Source of the DNA: Cognataquiflexum nitidum
GTDB lineage: Bacteria; Bacteroidota; Bacteroidia; Cytophagales; Cyclobacteriaceae
Assembly: GCF_022538055.1 (NCBI RefSeq)
Contig: NZ_JAKZAM010000021.1
Coordinates: forward strand, 1 to 64,000
Length of the DNA: 64,000 nucleotides
Reading direction: 5' to 3'
Below the pieces are notes generated by a model, which saw only the letters and a list, made by a program, of their open reading frames with translations, made no database searches and was not told the origin of the DNA. Every line of letters starts with the position of its first letter. The stretch's first letter is position 1. The translations under genes were made by a program, and so were the position numbers. Below are positions 1-9,117 of the stretch, piece after piece.

Positions 1-929
1 AAAACCCCGGCTATGGCAATAATCGTGTCGTCCAAGGCAGGAATCAAATCTTGGAGTAAAAATGTCCTGCTGATCCAAGCAAAACTCACTGAACCAAAAA
101 CCCAAGCAACCCGTTTTTCTTCCTTTGTCATCGGACCCAAAAGGGAGAGTTGTCGTTGGATTTCTTCTTTGCCGCCAGCCAACTGAAAGTTTTTATCAAA
201 AGGAAAAGCAAATTTGACCAAATAAATCCAGCAAAATCCCAATAAAAGAATTGACGCAGGTAGGCCATACATCATCCATTGTGAAAAGCTGATTTCATAA
301 CCATACATGTCATTGATTACACTGGCTAAAATGATGTTGGTAGGCGTTCCGATCAAAGTAGCCATGCCACCTATAGATGCACTGTAAGCAATTCCCAACA
401 TCAGGGCTTTTCCAAGGTTGTTTGGCAAAACTTCATTGATGGCCGCATTAGGAGTCAACTGTGTCACCACAGCCACAGCGATGGGCAACATCATTAGGGA
501 AGTAGCGGTATTCGAAATCCACATAGAAAGGAATGCGGTTGCCACCATAAATCCCAAAATAATCTTTTGGATGTCTGTACCAATAAAAGAGATGATACTC
601 AATGCGATCCGTTTGTGCAGACTCCATTTTTCTATCGCCATCGCAATCATAAATCCACCCATATACAGTAACACCATCGGGTGGGAATATGACGCCGCAG
701 TTTCGGCAATCGGTAACACATTCAATGTTGGTAATAGCACCAAAGGCAACAAGGCCGTAGCCGCAATCGGAATCGCTTCAGTGATCCACCAAATTGCTAT
801 CCATACCGTCACAGCCATCATTGCCAAAGCTTCCGATGACATGTCAGCAGGCTTTACAAAAAATAAAATCAGTAGAAATAAAACCGGCCCAAGAATGATA
901 CCGATGCGTGAAGTAGTGTTCGGGTTCAT
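1..929 (-). CDS. DASS/SLC13-family anion:sodium symporter (N-terminal 309 residues; runs off the window)
   Basis: Translating the minus strand from the ATG at 929 gives an open frame to the window edge, so the C-terminal part is missing. The protein is strongly hydrophobic with many membrane segments. It carries the DASS signatures: WWITEAIPI near residues 47-55, an SNT at about 139-141 followed by ATSLMMLPIA, and a second Na/substrate loop GGMATLIGTPTN near 187-198. Members are inner-membrane symporters of dicarboxylates, sulfate or other anions; the substrate cannot be told from this half. A sulfite-exporter-type permease lies just upstream, so a role in sulfur anion traffic is possible but is only inference. 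Family assignment is confident. Confidence 0.88.
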   Translation of the reverse strand, partial: MNPNTTSRIGIILGPVLFLLILFFVKPADMSSEALAMMAVTVWIAIWWITEAIPIAATALLPLVLLPTLNVLPIAETAASYSHPMVLLYMGGFMIAMAIEKWSLHKRIALSIISFIGTDIQKIILGFMVATAFLSMWISNTATSLMMLPIAVAVVTQLTPNAAINEVLPNNLGKALMLGIAYSASIGGMATLIGTPTNIILASVINDMYGYEISFSQWMMYGLPASILLLGFCWIYLVKFAFPFDKNFQLAGGKEEIQRQLSLLGPMTKEEKRVAWVFGSVSFAWISRTFLLQDLIPALDDTIIAIAGV

Positions 930-1394
930 GTCAGCAATTGAATCCTATAATTACCAAAAAAATTAATGAATTCAAATCAGAATGATTAGGGAGGTGGATT
1001 CAATTAAATTTACTTGGAAATACCAGTTTAAGTTGATGAGATTTTTTTATTTAACATAATGTAAATTATATAACAATTAATATCCATTTGCTTCAAACAA
1101 TGGATTTAACTTCCATTCCAATCTTCAATTCTTTTTTCAATTTCTTTAAGGGTTGTTGCACCGTTATACATTAAGTTGATTGTAAGCAATTTTTTGAGTG
1201 ACGATGCTGCATTGATTTTGGTGACAATTTTCCTTTCAACCATTTGGTCAAATATCCAGAACAGATTTAAAGAATTGTGGTTTAACCAACTTTCCTAAAT
1301 AATACACAGGAATTCAAAGTAGCTATTAAATCTGAACGCAATAAATAATCTCATTATATTCCAATCCATTCCTGTAAATCAACAGATAAATCCC
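930..1394. other. Gene-poor gap with one doubtful 45-codon ORF
   Basis: No convincing gene. A short minus-strand frame at 1106..1243 (ATG to TAA, 45 residues, Lys/Glu-rich, ending EKRIEDWNGS) could be a tiny gene or a remnant. I do not recognise it, and it has no clear ribosome binding site. The rest is AT-rich intergenic DNA between the transporter and the truncated permease copy. Confidence 0.3.
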
Positions 1395-1694
1395 TCATTG
1401 ACTTTTAGAATAAGCCGCTCTCATCATCACTGTTGAGGTATAAAGAATAACGACAATCACAAGCCATCTGAGAATATCTAAAGGAAATGACTTCACAATG
1501 AATGCAGCAATAAGGACGGCCACCACACCCGGAATTGCCATAGCCATGGCTGCTTTTCTATTGTAAGCACCTTCACGAATAAATCTTATTGAGGCAGGCG
1601 GCATCAAAAAAGCACATGATCCCATCATGATCGGAAAAGCCACCTGCGGCGACATCCCAGGCGCAAAAACCAAAGCCATACAAGGGACATACAA
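1395..1694 (-). pseudogene. 3' fragment of a duplicated TSUP (TauE/SafE-like) permease gene
   Basis: About 99 residues here are nearly identical to the C-terminal third of the intact permease encoded at 2396..3280 (shared stretches such as PQVAFPIMMGSCAFLMPP and REGAYNRKAA). Similarity stops abruptly near 1705, after which unrelated sequence and a greB-like gene begin. There is no start codon in the expected place and the first two-thirds are missing, so this is a decaying partial duplicate. Most codons still match and no internal stop has appeared, so the duplication looks fairly recent or is maintained by gene conversion. Confidence 0.8.
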
Positions 1695-1749
1695 ACCTAT
1701 CCCATCATTATATTATCTTGTGAAAATTTTCAAAGTAAGATCATTTATC

Positions 1750-2265
1750 ATGAGGCGAAAAATTCCAGAGTCAACTCTACCAAAACTCAATCGCTCACAA
1801 TTTATTACTTCCGAAGGTTTACAAAAATTAAAGGAAGAACATGATCATTTATGGCGAGTTGAACGTCCAGACGTTACCGCTAAGGTTGCATGGGCCGCAA
1901 GTTTGGGAGATCGTTCAGAAAATGCCGATTACCATTACAACAAAAAACGTCTTCGAGAAATTGATAATCGCCTACGTTATTTACGAAAGTGCATTGATGA
2001 CTTTAAAGTTATTGACTATCACCCCAACCAAGAAGGAAAAGTGAATTTTGGTGCTTGGGTAGAAATTAAAAACGAAAAGAAAGGACTTCAAAATCGTTTT
2101 CGTATTGTTGGTTACGAGGAGTTAATAGGTAACAAGGATTATATCTCTATGGACTCTCCCATGGCTAAATCGCTTCTTGGTAAAACTGTTGGAGATGAGG
2201 TGATAGTAAAAACCAAAATGGGTGATTTTGTATGGAAAATTCTTAAAATAGAGTACCAAAAGTAG
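1750..2265 (+). CDS. greB: GreA/GreB-family transcript cleavage factor (GreB-like)
   Basis: 171 residues from the ATG at 1750. The open frame extends upstream, but only into DNA matching the permease fragment, so the shorter start is preferred. The N-terminal half is the Gre coiled coil, with the invariant acidic tip SLGDRSENADY (Asp54 and Glu57), which positions Mg2+ in the RNA polymerase secondary channel to stimulate cleavage of backtracked RNA. The C-terminal half is the FKBP-like domain, with the typical SPMAKSLLGKTVGDEV segment near the end. Length fits GreB-type proteins. It sits between two copies of a permease gene, suggesting that it arrived by rearrangement and may be a second Gre factor rather than the housekeeping copy. 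Confidence 0.85.
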   Translation: MRRKIPESTLPKLNRSQFITSEGLQKLKEEHDHLWRVERPDVTAKVAWAASLGDRSENADYHYNKKRLREIDNRLRYLRKCIDDFKVIDYHPNQEGKVNFGAWVEIKNEKKGLQNRFRIVGYEELIGNKDYISMDSPMAKSLLGKTVGDEVIVKTKMGDFVWKILKIEYQK

Positions 2266-2395
2266 TTTTGCTACTCATAGCTATAAGAAATTGCTTAGCA
2301 TAAAGTAATTTATCATACACCTTTTTTCTTCGTGTTGGTAAACTGCAGTTCTTCTAATTCATTTTTCCTGATGGTAATTTCAAAATAATTCCAAA

Positions 2396-3280
2396 TCACT
2401 TTTTCTCCAAATCCATACTCAATTCCTTTTGAACCAATCCAGCTCTCAGCATCACTGTGGAAGTGTAAAGAATAACGACAATCACAAGCCATCTTAGAAT
2501 ATCCAATGGCAATGATTTCACAATAAATGCAGCTATCAATACTGCCACCACACCCGGAATTGCCATGGCTACTGCAGCTTTTCTATTATAGGCTCCTTCA
2601 CGGATAAAACGAATGGATGCGGGCGGCATCAAAAAAGCACATGATCCCATCATAATCGGAAAAGCCACCTGCGGCGACATCCCAAGCGCAAAAACCAAAG
2701 CCATACAAGGAGCATACAAACCAATACCTGCAGTCATCAACGCACCCAGGAAAAAGTTGGCAACGATCGCAATCAGAAGTTTACCTCCTTCAAGTCCGAT
2801 AGCCTCGCCACCTCCCTGAATCCAATCCAAGTTGCGGGCAAGCATAAAACCGGCTGTAATGAGCAAAGCAAATCCCATAGTCAGCCTGATTTTACGTTCG
2901 GAAAGTTTTGAAATCACACCTGCACCCACGATGGCACCTATTGCAGCTGAGACTAGCATTAGAATAAGGGTTTTTGGCTCGACTTCAATGATCGTGATAA
3001 AAATCAGGGCCTGTAACAACACAGGTAGCGTATTGGCAACATTCATTGTACCGGGAATAAGCTTGTCCTCGGTTTGTTTGGTGAATTTTAACAACGCTGT
3101 TTGAGGAGCAAAGGCACCAATACCCAACACATCAAAAAAATTGACCACAAATCCGATCACGAAAGTTTTTCTCCAGCTGCTAGGTTCCAACCTGTTTTTG
3201 TGTCTTAGAAAATCCCTCGTCAATACAAGGGTAAACCAAACGGTCAGAATGCCGAGTGAAATCCAAATAAATGCCACCAT
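2396..3280 (-). CDS. TSUP-family (TauE/SafE-like) membrane permease
   Basis: 294 residues, ATG at 3280. About eight hydrophobic segments in two halves match the TSUP architecture (sulfite exporter TauE/SafE family). The first half has a glycine-rich loop, VNFFDVLGIGAFAP near residues 50-63; the second half repeats the pattern with ANFFLGALMTAGIGLYAPCMAL. TSUP proteins move sulfonates, sulfite or other organosulfur anions across the inner membrane; the substrate here is unknown. A partial second copy lies 0.7 kb downstream on the same strand beyond the greB-like gene. The neighbouring DASS transporter fits an anion-uptake or export role. Confidence 0.85.
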   Translation of the reverse strand: MVAFIWISLGILTVWFTLVLTRDFLRHKNRLEPSSWRKTFVIGFVVNFFDVLGIGAFAPQTALLKFTKQTEDKLIPGTMNVANTLPVLLQALIFITIIEVEPKTLILMLVSAAIGAIVGAGVISKLSERKIRLTMGFALLITAGFMLARNLDWIQGGGEAIGLEGGKLLIAIVANFFLGALMTAGIGLYAPCMALVFALGMSPQVAFPIMMGSCAFLMPPASIRFIREGAYNRKAAVAMAIPGVVAVLIAAFIVKSLPLDILRWLVIVVILYTSTVMLRAGLVQKELSMDLEKK

Positions 3281-3468
3281 TGAGTCTAGCTAATTAGAAA
3301 TAATTATATTGCTTGTCGAGTGAATCCTTTATTCCATCAAAAAGTGGGAAATTTTCTAGGAAATATATCAATAAATTGAACAGAAATTCAGCTTTTACAA
3401 TAACCCAGGGCATTACCTCAACCAAATATTCCCCTCCTAAAAATCCAAACTACTTGTTCAATAATCTG

Positions 3469-5289
3469 CTAGGAAAAATCTTCAGTTAAAAAATACATTT
3501 TCCAAGTACCTCTATTTTTTATTTCGAAATTTCCCCTGTATTCACATTCAAATTCCTCGCTGACGAGCTTATAGGTCGTTTCGGAAAGGTTGATTTTTCC
3601 CGGGACCGAATTTGATTCCATCCTAGAAGCTATATTGACGGTATCTCCCCATATGTCATATTGCCATTTTTTAATTCCAACTATTCCCGCCACCACAGGA
3701 CCTGTATGGATCCCTACCCGCATTTCAAAGGAACAAATGCTATCTTCTGATTTACTTTTTACAAATGCCATCATTTCTTTGGCAGCGATAACCACGTCTC
3801 GGGGATGCGTTTGGTTTTCTTTTGGAAGTCCTCCGACACACATATAGGAATCCCCAATGGTCTTGATTTTTTCCAAATTATTCCGCGTGCATATTTCATC
3901 AAATTTTTTAAAATAAAAATCCAAACTTTTAACCAATAGCTCCGGTGAAATATTTTCCGCTGTAGCGCTGAAATTTTTGAAGTCAGTAAATAGAACGGTG
4001 ACAGATTCATTTCGCAGAACTTTGACTGATCCATATTCTTTCAATTCTTCCGCGGTTTCTGCAGGCAAAATATTCAGAAGAAGTTTTTCCGAGCGATCCA
4101 TTTCTTTTTCGATCATCTTCTTTGCCTGTTTCTCAAAGAGGAACCGACGGTATGCTACAAACGCCAGCAACGCAATCAATAGCAATGCCATCATCACGCC
4201 ATATATGATAAACCTTTGTCGTTTTGTCTGGAGATCTTTGATGAAAGCTTCTTTTTCTAATAAGTCTACTTCTACTTGTTTCTGAGAAACTTCATAATCT
4301 GTCCTCAGATTTGCCATCTCCTGCACAGCGCTTATATTATTGACACTGTCACGATAAATGATGTGCTGCTTAAAATATTCCAGAGCTTTTTGAGGAAGGC
4401 CATCCTGCTCATATATTTTGGAAAGGGTTAGATTGGAATTGCTGATTTGGTCTTTAAGTCCATAGTGACTGGCAAGTTCGAGGCTTCGATTGGCATAATT
4501 CAAAGCGCGGGCTCGATCTCCACTTTCCAAATAAATGGTGGACATGAATTCGAGGTATACCGATATGGGATAAAATTCATTGTAAGCTTCCAGAATGCTG
4601 ATTGCCTTATTGATATTCTCTTCCGCGGCTGCATTGTCACCGTTTTGGGCATTGATCATCCCTAGATTCCCAAAGCAATATGCCTCTCCGATCGGGTAAT
4701 TGACCTTCTTGAAAATGGCTAAGGCCTCATTGGTAAAAAGTAAAGCAGAATCAAGTTTATCCAGATTAAGGTACTCATCGCCGGCATTGAATATGCTACT
4801 TGCGAGGGCTAATGAATCATTTCCATTTCTAAGGATTTCTATGCTTCTGCCATAGTAAATGGCGGCATTTTGACTGTTTTCACTTTGTGAATAAGTATCG
4901 GCTATCGCCAAAAAAACTTTTCCCCTACCCTCTTGGTAGTTGGCTTTATCAGCATAAGCGAGACTTTGAAAGTAAAAATCCAAACCTTGGGAAAGTTCTC
5001 CTTTCAGGACATGCCCGTTTCCTAATTGTAAGTAGCCGTAATATGTGCCTTTGTAATCAGATTCAACCAACGATTTATCAATTAGAATCTGACCATATTT
5101 TAGGAGACTGTCCGGATTTGGGTCTTTTTGAAGGATAGATTCCAAAAGTCCCTTGTCACCATTTCTTTGGAAATAAAGCTGTTTCAAACTATCCAGTAAA
5201 GCAAGATTCTTTTCCACATCCATTTCTGATTGCGAAAAAGCGCAATTAAAAAAGATAAAAAATAAAAAAGGAATTAGGAATTTTTTCAT
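3469..5289 (-). CDS. Adenylate cyclase (class III) with exported TPR sensor region
   Basis: 606 residues from the ATG at 5289; an upstream GTG two codons earlier is less likely. Order: signal peptide (MKKFLIPFLFFIFFNC...), roughly eight TPR-like repeats to about residue 340, one membrane helix near 355-378, then a class III cyclase domain from about 428 to the end. Catalytic residues are complete: metal Asp436 (LFTDFKNF) and Asp480 (GDSYM), adenine-selecting Lys476 and Asp545 (YDIWGDTVN), and transition-state Asn552 and Arg556. The Lys/Asp pair predicts ATP rather than GTP as substrate. TPRs outside and cyclase inside suggests a periplasmic signal controls cAMP production. It is the second gene after the 140-residue protein encoded 25 bp upstream. 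Confidence 0.88.
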   Translation of the reverse strand: MKKFLIPFLFFIFFNCAFSQSEMDVEKNLALLDSLKQLYFQRNGDKGLLESILQKDPNPDSLLKYGQILIDKSLVESDYKGTYYGYLQLGNGHVLKGELSQGLDFYFQSLAYADKANYQEGRGKVFLAIADTYSQSENSQNAAIYYGRSIEILRNGNDSLALASSIFNAGDEYLNLDKLDSALLFTNEALAIFKKVNYPIGEAYCFGNLGMINAQNGDNAAAEENINKAISILEAYNEFYPISVYLEFMSTIYLESGDRARALNYANRSLELASHYGLKDQISNSNLTLSKIYEQDGLPQKALEYFKQHIIYRDSVNNISAVQEMANLRTDYEVSQKQVEVDLLEKEAFIKDLQTKRQRFIIYGVMMALLLIALLAFVAYRRFLFEKQAKKMIEKEMDRSEKLLLNILPAETAEELKEYGSVKVLRNESVTVLFTDFKNFSATAENISPELLVKSLDFYFKKFDEICTRNNLEKIKTIGDSYMCVGGLPKENQTHPRDVVIAAKEMMAFVKSKSEDSICSFEMRVGIHTGPVVAGIVGIKKWQYDIWGDTVNIASRMESNSVPGKINLSETTYKLVSEEFECEYRGNFEIKNRGTWKMYFLTEDFS

Positions 5290-5314
5290 TTCCACATCAC
5301 AAAATGTTGGAAAA

Positions 5315-5737
5315 TCAAATCACCCGAATCTTTGGGTCGATCTTAAATTTTCTTTCCAACCCACCGGAATTAACTAGAAAGTGAATTCTATACTCTTCTT
5401 CCGCCCCATGCTTTGCCTTACCGACATGTCCATCTTTGTGTGTTTTTCCAGAGCTTTTGCCATCATCATAGAGTTTGATCAGAGATTTCTTTTTATTTAC
5501 TACAATCTTCGTGATAATAACGAAATCTTGGACACTTTCCATGATATGCATAGCCGCTCCCACCCAAGCCAATTTTGACTTGTCTCGGATGTTGCTCACA
5601 AAATTTTCCGTTTTTGGCGCGTCGTTGTGATTGTCTCCGATTATAATGCATTCCAAGACTTCTTCTTTGCTTGGTTTTTCTTTTAGAGCAATAATCTTTT
5701 GGGTGTTTACGTACAGCGTGATGATGGTATCTTTCAT
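5315..5737 (-). CDS. Uncharacterised 140-residue protein upstream of the cyclase
   Basis: ATG at 5737, 140 residues, no signal peptide or membrane segment. Predicted to be mostly beta, with a charged Lys/Gly/His-rich middle (about residues 90-112) and a C-terminal motif RKFKIDPKIRV. The overall pattern loosely recalls small beta-sandwich proteins of the AidA/PixA inclusion-body type, but I cannot support that assignment. The short gap to the adenylate cyclase and the shared strand suggest co-transcription, so it may be a partner or input of cyclase signalling. Function unknown. Confidence 0.7.
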   Translation of the reverse strand: MKDTIITLYVNTQKIIALKEKPSKEEVLECIIIGDNHNDAPKTENFVSNIRDKSKLAWVGAAMHIMESVQDFVIITKIVVNKKKSLIKLYDDGKSSGKTHKDGHVGKAKHGAEEEYRIHFLVNSGGLERKFKIDPKIRVI

Positions 5738-6118
5738 TTTTTCGGGGGGTTTATTATTACATTGTCAAAAATTTGTTTTTAAAGAATTTGGTTGAACTTT
5801 ATTCAAATTAAAACTAAAATTGGTAAAATACAATAGCACCACTTGTTTCCCATTAGATAAACACTCCGACGTCTCTACCTTTATCTCACTTTCAAACTCT
5901 CCTTTGCTAGGTTTAAATTGTATCTACACCATTTTTTCCTCGGAATTTGTAATTCCTTTTCTACATGAATCTATACAAATAAGCAAAGGTTGAAAATTTG
6001 GCTTTTGCCTGAATCTGATGGACAACAGAATCATTGTTTAAAAAAGATATTTACAAAATATTTTTCATTATGGTATTTGTAGGGGTTAGTGATAAGACTT
6101 ATTTATAAAAAGCTCCAT
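5738..6118. other. AT-rich intergenic region, no gene seen
   Basis: I see no open frame, hairpin terminator or repeat I can name. It separates the promoter side of the cyclase operon from a decayed regulator gene. Confidence 0.5.
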
Positions 6119-6389
6119 TTACTCAGCAACCAATTGGGGAGAAGAAGCAAATGAGCCAATTACAATCCCATAAGGTTTATCAACAACAAGGGTGAGTTCC
6201 GGTTTATTTCGGATATCGAGGGAGCTCTCAACCAGTTGGAGTTGTTGAACCTGAATCTAATATAATGGCATTACCCGGATGAATATAATCAAGGCATTTT
6301 CGGGCGATGATTTCTTTTAACCTAAGATTATCCTGATTGATAAGAGAGAAGTTTCGGACTTGACCTTCCACATTATTGAGGATTAAAGG
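6119..6389 (-). pseudogene. Remnant of a DeoR-family transcriptional regulator (effector domain)
   Basis: The minus strand reads RLKEIIARKCLDYIHPGN followed by AIILDSGSTT. This matches the start of the DeoR C-terminal sensor domain, whose consensus runs KxxIAxxAxxxIxxGxxIxLDxGSTT. Upstream, EGQVRNF resembles the RxxGGAxxxx linker. Right after SGSTT the frame meets a TGA; shifting by one base restores QLVESSLDIRNKPELTLVV, which fits the next LTVVTN strand of the domain. The N-terminal HTH is absent and an in-frame TAG lies just before the remnant. This is a frameshifted, truncated relic. The assignment rests on motif recognition only. Confidence 0.5.
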
Positions 6390-6451
6390 CTAAGATTTTA
6401 ATAACCTTGGGCCTAATTGAACGTTAACCCATTAACTAAATCGTTTATTTT

Positions 6452-6772
6452 ATGAGAAAATATTTTTCAATTTCAGTCATATTGGTTTCTATATTCCTTT
6501 TTGCAAGTTGTACATCATTGAGAACTATCCCAATTTCAGAAAACAGGTATGATGGCATGGAAATTTTTACCTCTAATGTGCCTTTGGGCAGAGATTATCA
6601 AGAAGTCAGAATAATTAGAGTCACAGGTGGCTGGCTCTCAGGGCCAAGAACGAAGATGAATAGACTGGTAAGGCAAGCAAAAAGAGCAGGTGCAAATGGT
6701 TTAGTGGATGTCAAGTATGATATTATTGATGGAAAAAATAGGTTGACTGGGACAGCGGTGCGGTTTATGTAA
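6452..6772 (+). CDS. Small putative lipoprotein
   Basis: 106 residues from the ATG at 6452. A hydrophobic signal ends in the lipobox LFASC, with Cys near residue 20, so the protein is probably lipid-anchored. The mature part contains VTGGWLSGPRTKMNRLVRQAKRA, then GANGLVDVKYD. The ANGLV-type strand following a helix resembles small YbjQ/RcsF-like exported domains, but the match is too loose to name. It stands alone, with the M1 peptidase converging on it. Confidence 0.7.
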   Translation: MRKYFSISVILVSIFLFASCTSLRTIPISENRYDGMEIFTSNVPLGRDYQEVRIIRVTGGWLSGPRTKMNRLVRQAKRAGANGLVDVKYDIIDGKNRLTGTAVRFM

Positions 6773-6795
6773 GTTGTCGAATTAGATTCTGAAAA

Positions 6796-8430
6796 TCATC
6801 TTACCCTCAGGCTCCCCACGTAATAATCCACATCAACTGTCAGGTCCGACTTTTTTTCCAAGGTCAACTGTGCCCATTTCGTAGTTGGTTCAACTCTTAC
6901 TTTCTTATCTCCCAAGTGCAAGTCCACAGGCATATCAAATGATACAATGCAATTTGCCCATCGGAAATTAAATGTCTGATCGTCTGAAAAATAATATTCC
7001 AAGATGGGCACAGAGCTATTTCTTAGGTATTGGTCAAAAAAGCTAGTAAGGTCAATTCCTGCCTCTTGGGAAATGTAATCTTCCACCTGTGCCGTCGTGA
7101 CTGTCTGATGGTAAAATTCGCTGTTCAATCCCCTAAGTATCTTTCTCCATTTTTCATCGTCATTCACGATTTCACGAAGTGTGTTCAGGATATTCCCACC
7201 TTTGTAGTACATATCTCCCGAACCACGGCTGTTGACACTGTACCTGCCAATGATGGGAAGTTTGTTATCTATTCGGGTTCTCGTACCCCGCACATATTCC
7301 TGACCGGCTTCTTTTCCATAGAAATAATCGAGATAGAGACTTTCCGAATAGTTGGTAAAGCTCTCGTGGATCCACATGTCCGCCACATCCTTGTAAGTGA
7401 TGTTATTGGCAAACCACTCGTGACCGGATTCATGGATGATGATAAAGTCAAATTTCATCCCCCAACCCGTTCCGCTGAGGTCCGTTCCGCGATAGCCGTT
7501 TTGGTAGCCGTTGCCATAAGTAACCGAACTCTGATGCTCCATACCAAGGTAAGGCGCTTCCACGAGTTTGTAGCTGTCTTCATAAAATGGATAAGGCCCA
7601 AACCAATGCTCAAAAGCCTCCATCATCCGTCTTGCATCCATGAATTGTTTTTTGGCTTTCTCCAGATTATCCCGCATCACATAATATTCCATGTCGAGAA
7701 GGCCTTTTTCGCCCTGATATTTCTCCGAAAAATGGACATAGTCGCCAATGTTGATATTCACGCCGTAATCATTGATGGGATTGCTGACAAACCAATGGAA
7801 GGTTTTGGTCTCCCCCTTCGTTTCGGTTTTCCGCAACCGGCCATTAGAAATGTTCATCAGGTTTTTTGGAACAGTTACGCTGATCAGCATGCTGTCAACC
7901 TCATCTGCAGGGTGGTCTTTGCTTGGCCACCAGATGCTCGAACCGATTCCCTGATTGGATGAGGCGATAAAATGGTTCCCGTTTTCATCTTTTTGCCAGG
8001 TGATGCCTCCGTCCCAAGGTGGACGTACAGCTTCTTTGGGTTGGCCTTCATAAGAGATGATGACTTCTTCAAATACTCCCACAACCTGCTTTTTGGGTAG
8101 GGTTATGAAGTGGGCGGCTCCCTCCTTTCGGATTTCAAGTTTTTGTCCGTCTTGCTTTGCATCGATAATCCGTAAAGGTTCCTGCAGGTCTATCTGCAAT
8201 ACTTGGTGTGCTTTCTTTACCTGATACCGGACTGTATTGGTTCCTTTGATGTATTTGGTTTCAGGAAATACTTCCACAGCAAGGTGGTAGTAATTCAAAT
8301 CCCACCATTCCCTTTCCGGAGTGATGCTTCCCCGCAGCGTATCTGCCCGGGTAAACTTTTCCTGTGCATAGGAAATGGAAACAGTTAGAAAAAAGACTAG
8401 CGTGGCAAAGAGTTTGGTGGATAAGTTCAT
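6796..8430 (-). CDS. Exported M1-family zinc metallopeptidase
   Basis: 544 residues with a signal peptide ending near SYAQ. The N-terminal beta domain is followed by the M1 catalytic domain: LGMEHQ (equivalent to the GxMEN exopeptidase motif) near residue 305, then the zinc site HESGHEW near 342-348 and, 18 residues on, the third ligand in IHESFTNYSE. Family members are metallo-aminopeptidases. At 544 residues it lacks the long C-terminal helical domain of PepN but keeps the full catalytic core. Presumably periplasmic, for peptide degradation. Monocistronic by context. Confidence 0.9.
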   Translation of the reverse strand: MNLSTKLFATLVFFLTVSISYAQEKFTRADTLRGSITPEREWWDLNYYHLAVEVFPETKYIKGTNTVRYQVKKAHQVLQIDLQEPLRIIDAKQDGQKLEIRKEGAAHFITLPKKQVVGVFEEVIISYEGQPKEAVRPPWDGGITWQKDENGNHFIASSNQGIGSSIWWPSKDHPADEVDSMLISVTVPKNLMNISNGRLRKTETKGETKTFHWFVSNPINDYGVNINIGDYVHFSEKYQGEKGLLDMEYYVMRDNLEKAKKQFMDARRMMEAFEHWFGPYPFYEDSYKLVEAPYLGMEHQSSVTYGNGYQNGYRGTDLSGTGWGMKFDFIIIHESGHEWFANNITYKDVADMWIHESFTNYSESLYLDYFYGKEAGQEYVRGTRTRIDNKLPIIGRYSVNSRGSGDMYYKGGNILNTLREIVNDDEKWRKILRGLNSEFYHQTVTTAQVEDYISQEAGIDLTSFFDQYLRNSSVPILEYYFSDDQTFNFRWANCIVSFDMPVDLHLGDKKVRVEPTTKWAQLTLEKKSDLTVDVDYYVGSLRVR

Positions 8431-8564
8431 GGGATGGAAATTAGCAAAGGGGAGTGAATATCGGCAATTTTTTGGAAATGGGTTTGGGAAATTATATGAA
8501 CAACCTCTTTTTTAGAATCAAAAGACTTCATTAAAACCACCTTAAAATGATTTAAATCCGAAGT

Positions 8565-8625
8565 AAGTTAGCTTCTGAGCCAATATCTATCAATATCCAA
8601 TATCCATAAATATCAACTTGGATAG
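8565..8625. repeat. Short AT-rich dispersed repeat (copy 1 of 2)
   Basis: The reverse complement contains GATATTTATGGATATTG, then TCAGAAGCTAACTTA. A related string (GATATTAATGGATATTG, TCAGAA, GTTAGCTTA) occurs on the plus strand near 54375-54440. Both copies are intergenic. Function unknown. Confidence 0.4.
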
Positions 8626-8640
8626 AAAATAATTCGATGT

Positions 8641-9117
8641 TTAAAGTTCCTTGCTAATCAACCTTCTCCCAATCTCCTCCCCTATGTTCATCAATGCATC
8701 ACTTTCATCTTTGGTGAAATCATAAGGAACAGGCTTGGCAATGCCCAAGGTTCCATGCAATTCCCCATCAAGTAACATCGGTGCTGCAATGGAACCTTCG
8801 ACTTTGGTTTCCTTCGCATCAGGCCTTGCCACCCCGGATGAATCTGTCTGCAGGTTACACATTTCGACAGGCTGTTTTCTTTCTGCAGCGATTCCTGCCA
8901 TTCCTTTTCCGATGGGAATCATAGACATCTTGGGCAACAAAAAATCAGGAATGCCTTTCTGTGATTTTAGCATCAGCAAATTGGTCGATTTGTCAAGGGT
9001 GTGGATAGTTCCTGTAGTACAATCAAAAGCTGCGATGATGGTTTCCAACAATTCCTGCCAATTGATTTCACCTTTTGTTTCTCTTATAGATTCGATGATT
9101 GATGCTGTATTCTTCAT
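8641..9117 (-). CDS. GAF-domain protein
   Basis: 158 residues, essentially one GAF domain: TTGTIHTLDKSTNLLML, then GMAGIAAERKQPVEMCNLQ, then SIAAPMLLDGELHGTLGIAK near residues 108-127, the standard GAF core. No output domain, signal peptide or membrane helix is attached. Stand-alone cytoplasmic GAF proteins often bind small ligands or act on redox signals (free methionine-sulfoxide reductases are one class). Only two cysteines are present, and they do not form the fRMsr pattern with confidence. Role unassigned. An AT-rich repeat lies downstream. Confidence 0.8.
   Translation of the reverse strand: MKNTASIIESIRETKGEINWQELLETIIAAFDCTTGTIHTLDKSTNLLMLKSQKGIPDFLLPKMSMIPIGKGMAGIAAERKQPVEMCNLQTDSSGVARPDAKETKVEGSIAAPMLLDGELHGTLGIAKPVPYDFTKDESDALMNIGEEIGRRLISKEL

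Noticed and set aside
1627..1749. Upstream extension of the greB-like frame by 41 residues
   Set aside because: The extra bases belong to the duplicated permease sequence read on the other strand, and Gre proteins start near the chosen ATG.
5315..5737. AidA/PixA inclusion-body family for the 140-residue protein
   Set aside because: Only a loose beta-strand pattern matches; the family's start motif is not clear enough to name.
7030..7962. 310-residue open frame on the plus strand
   Set aside because: It lies entirely antisense to the M1 peptidase gene, which has clear catalytic motifs; it is a shadow frame with no recognisable domain.
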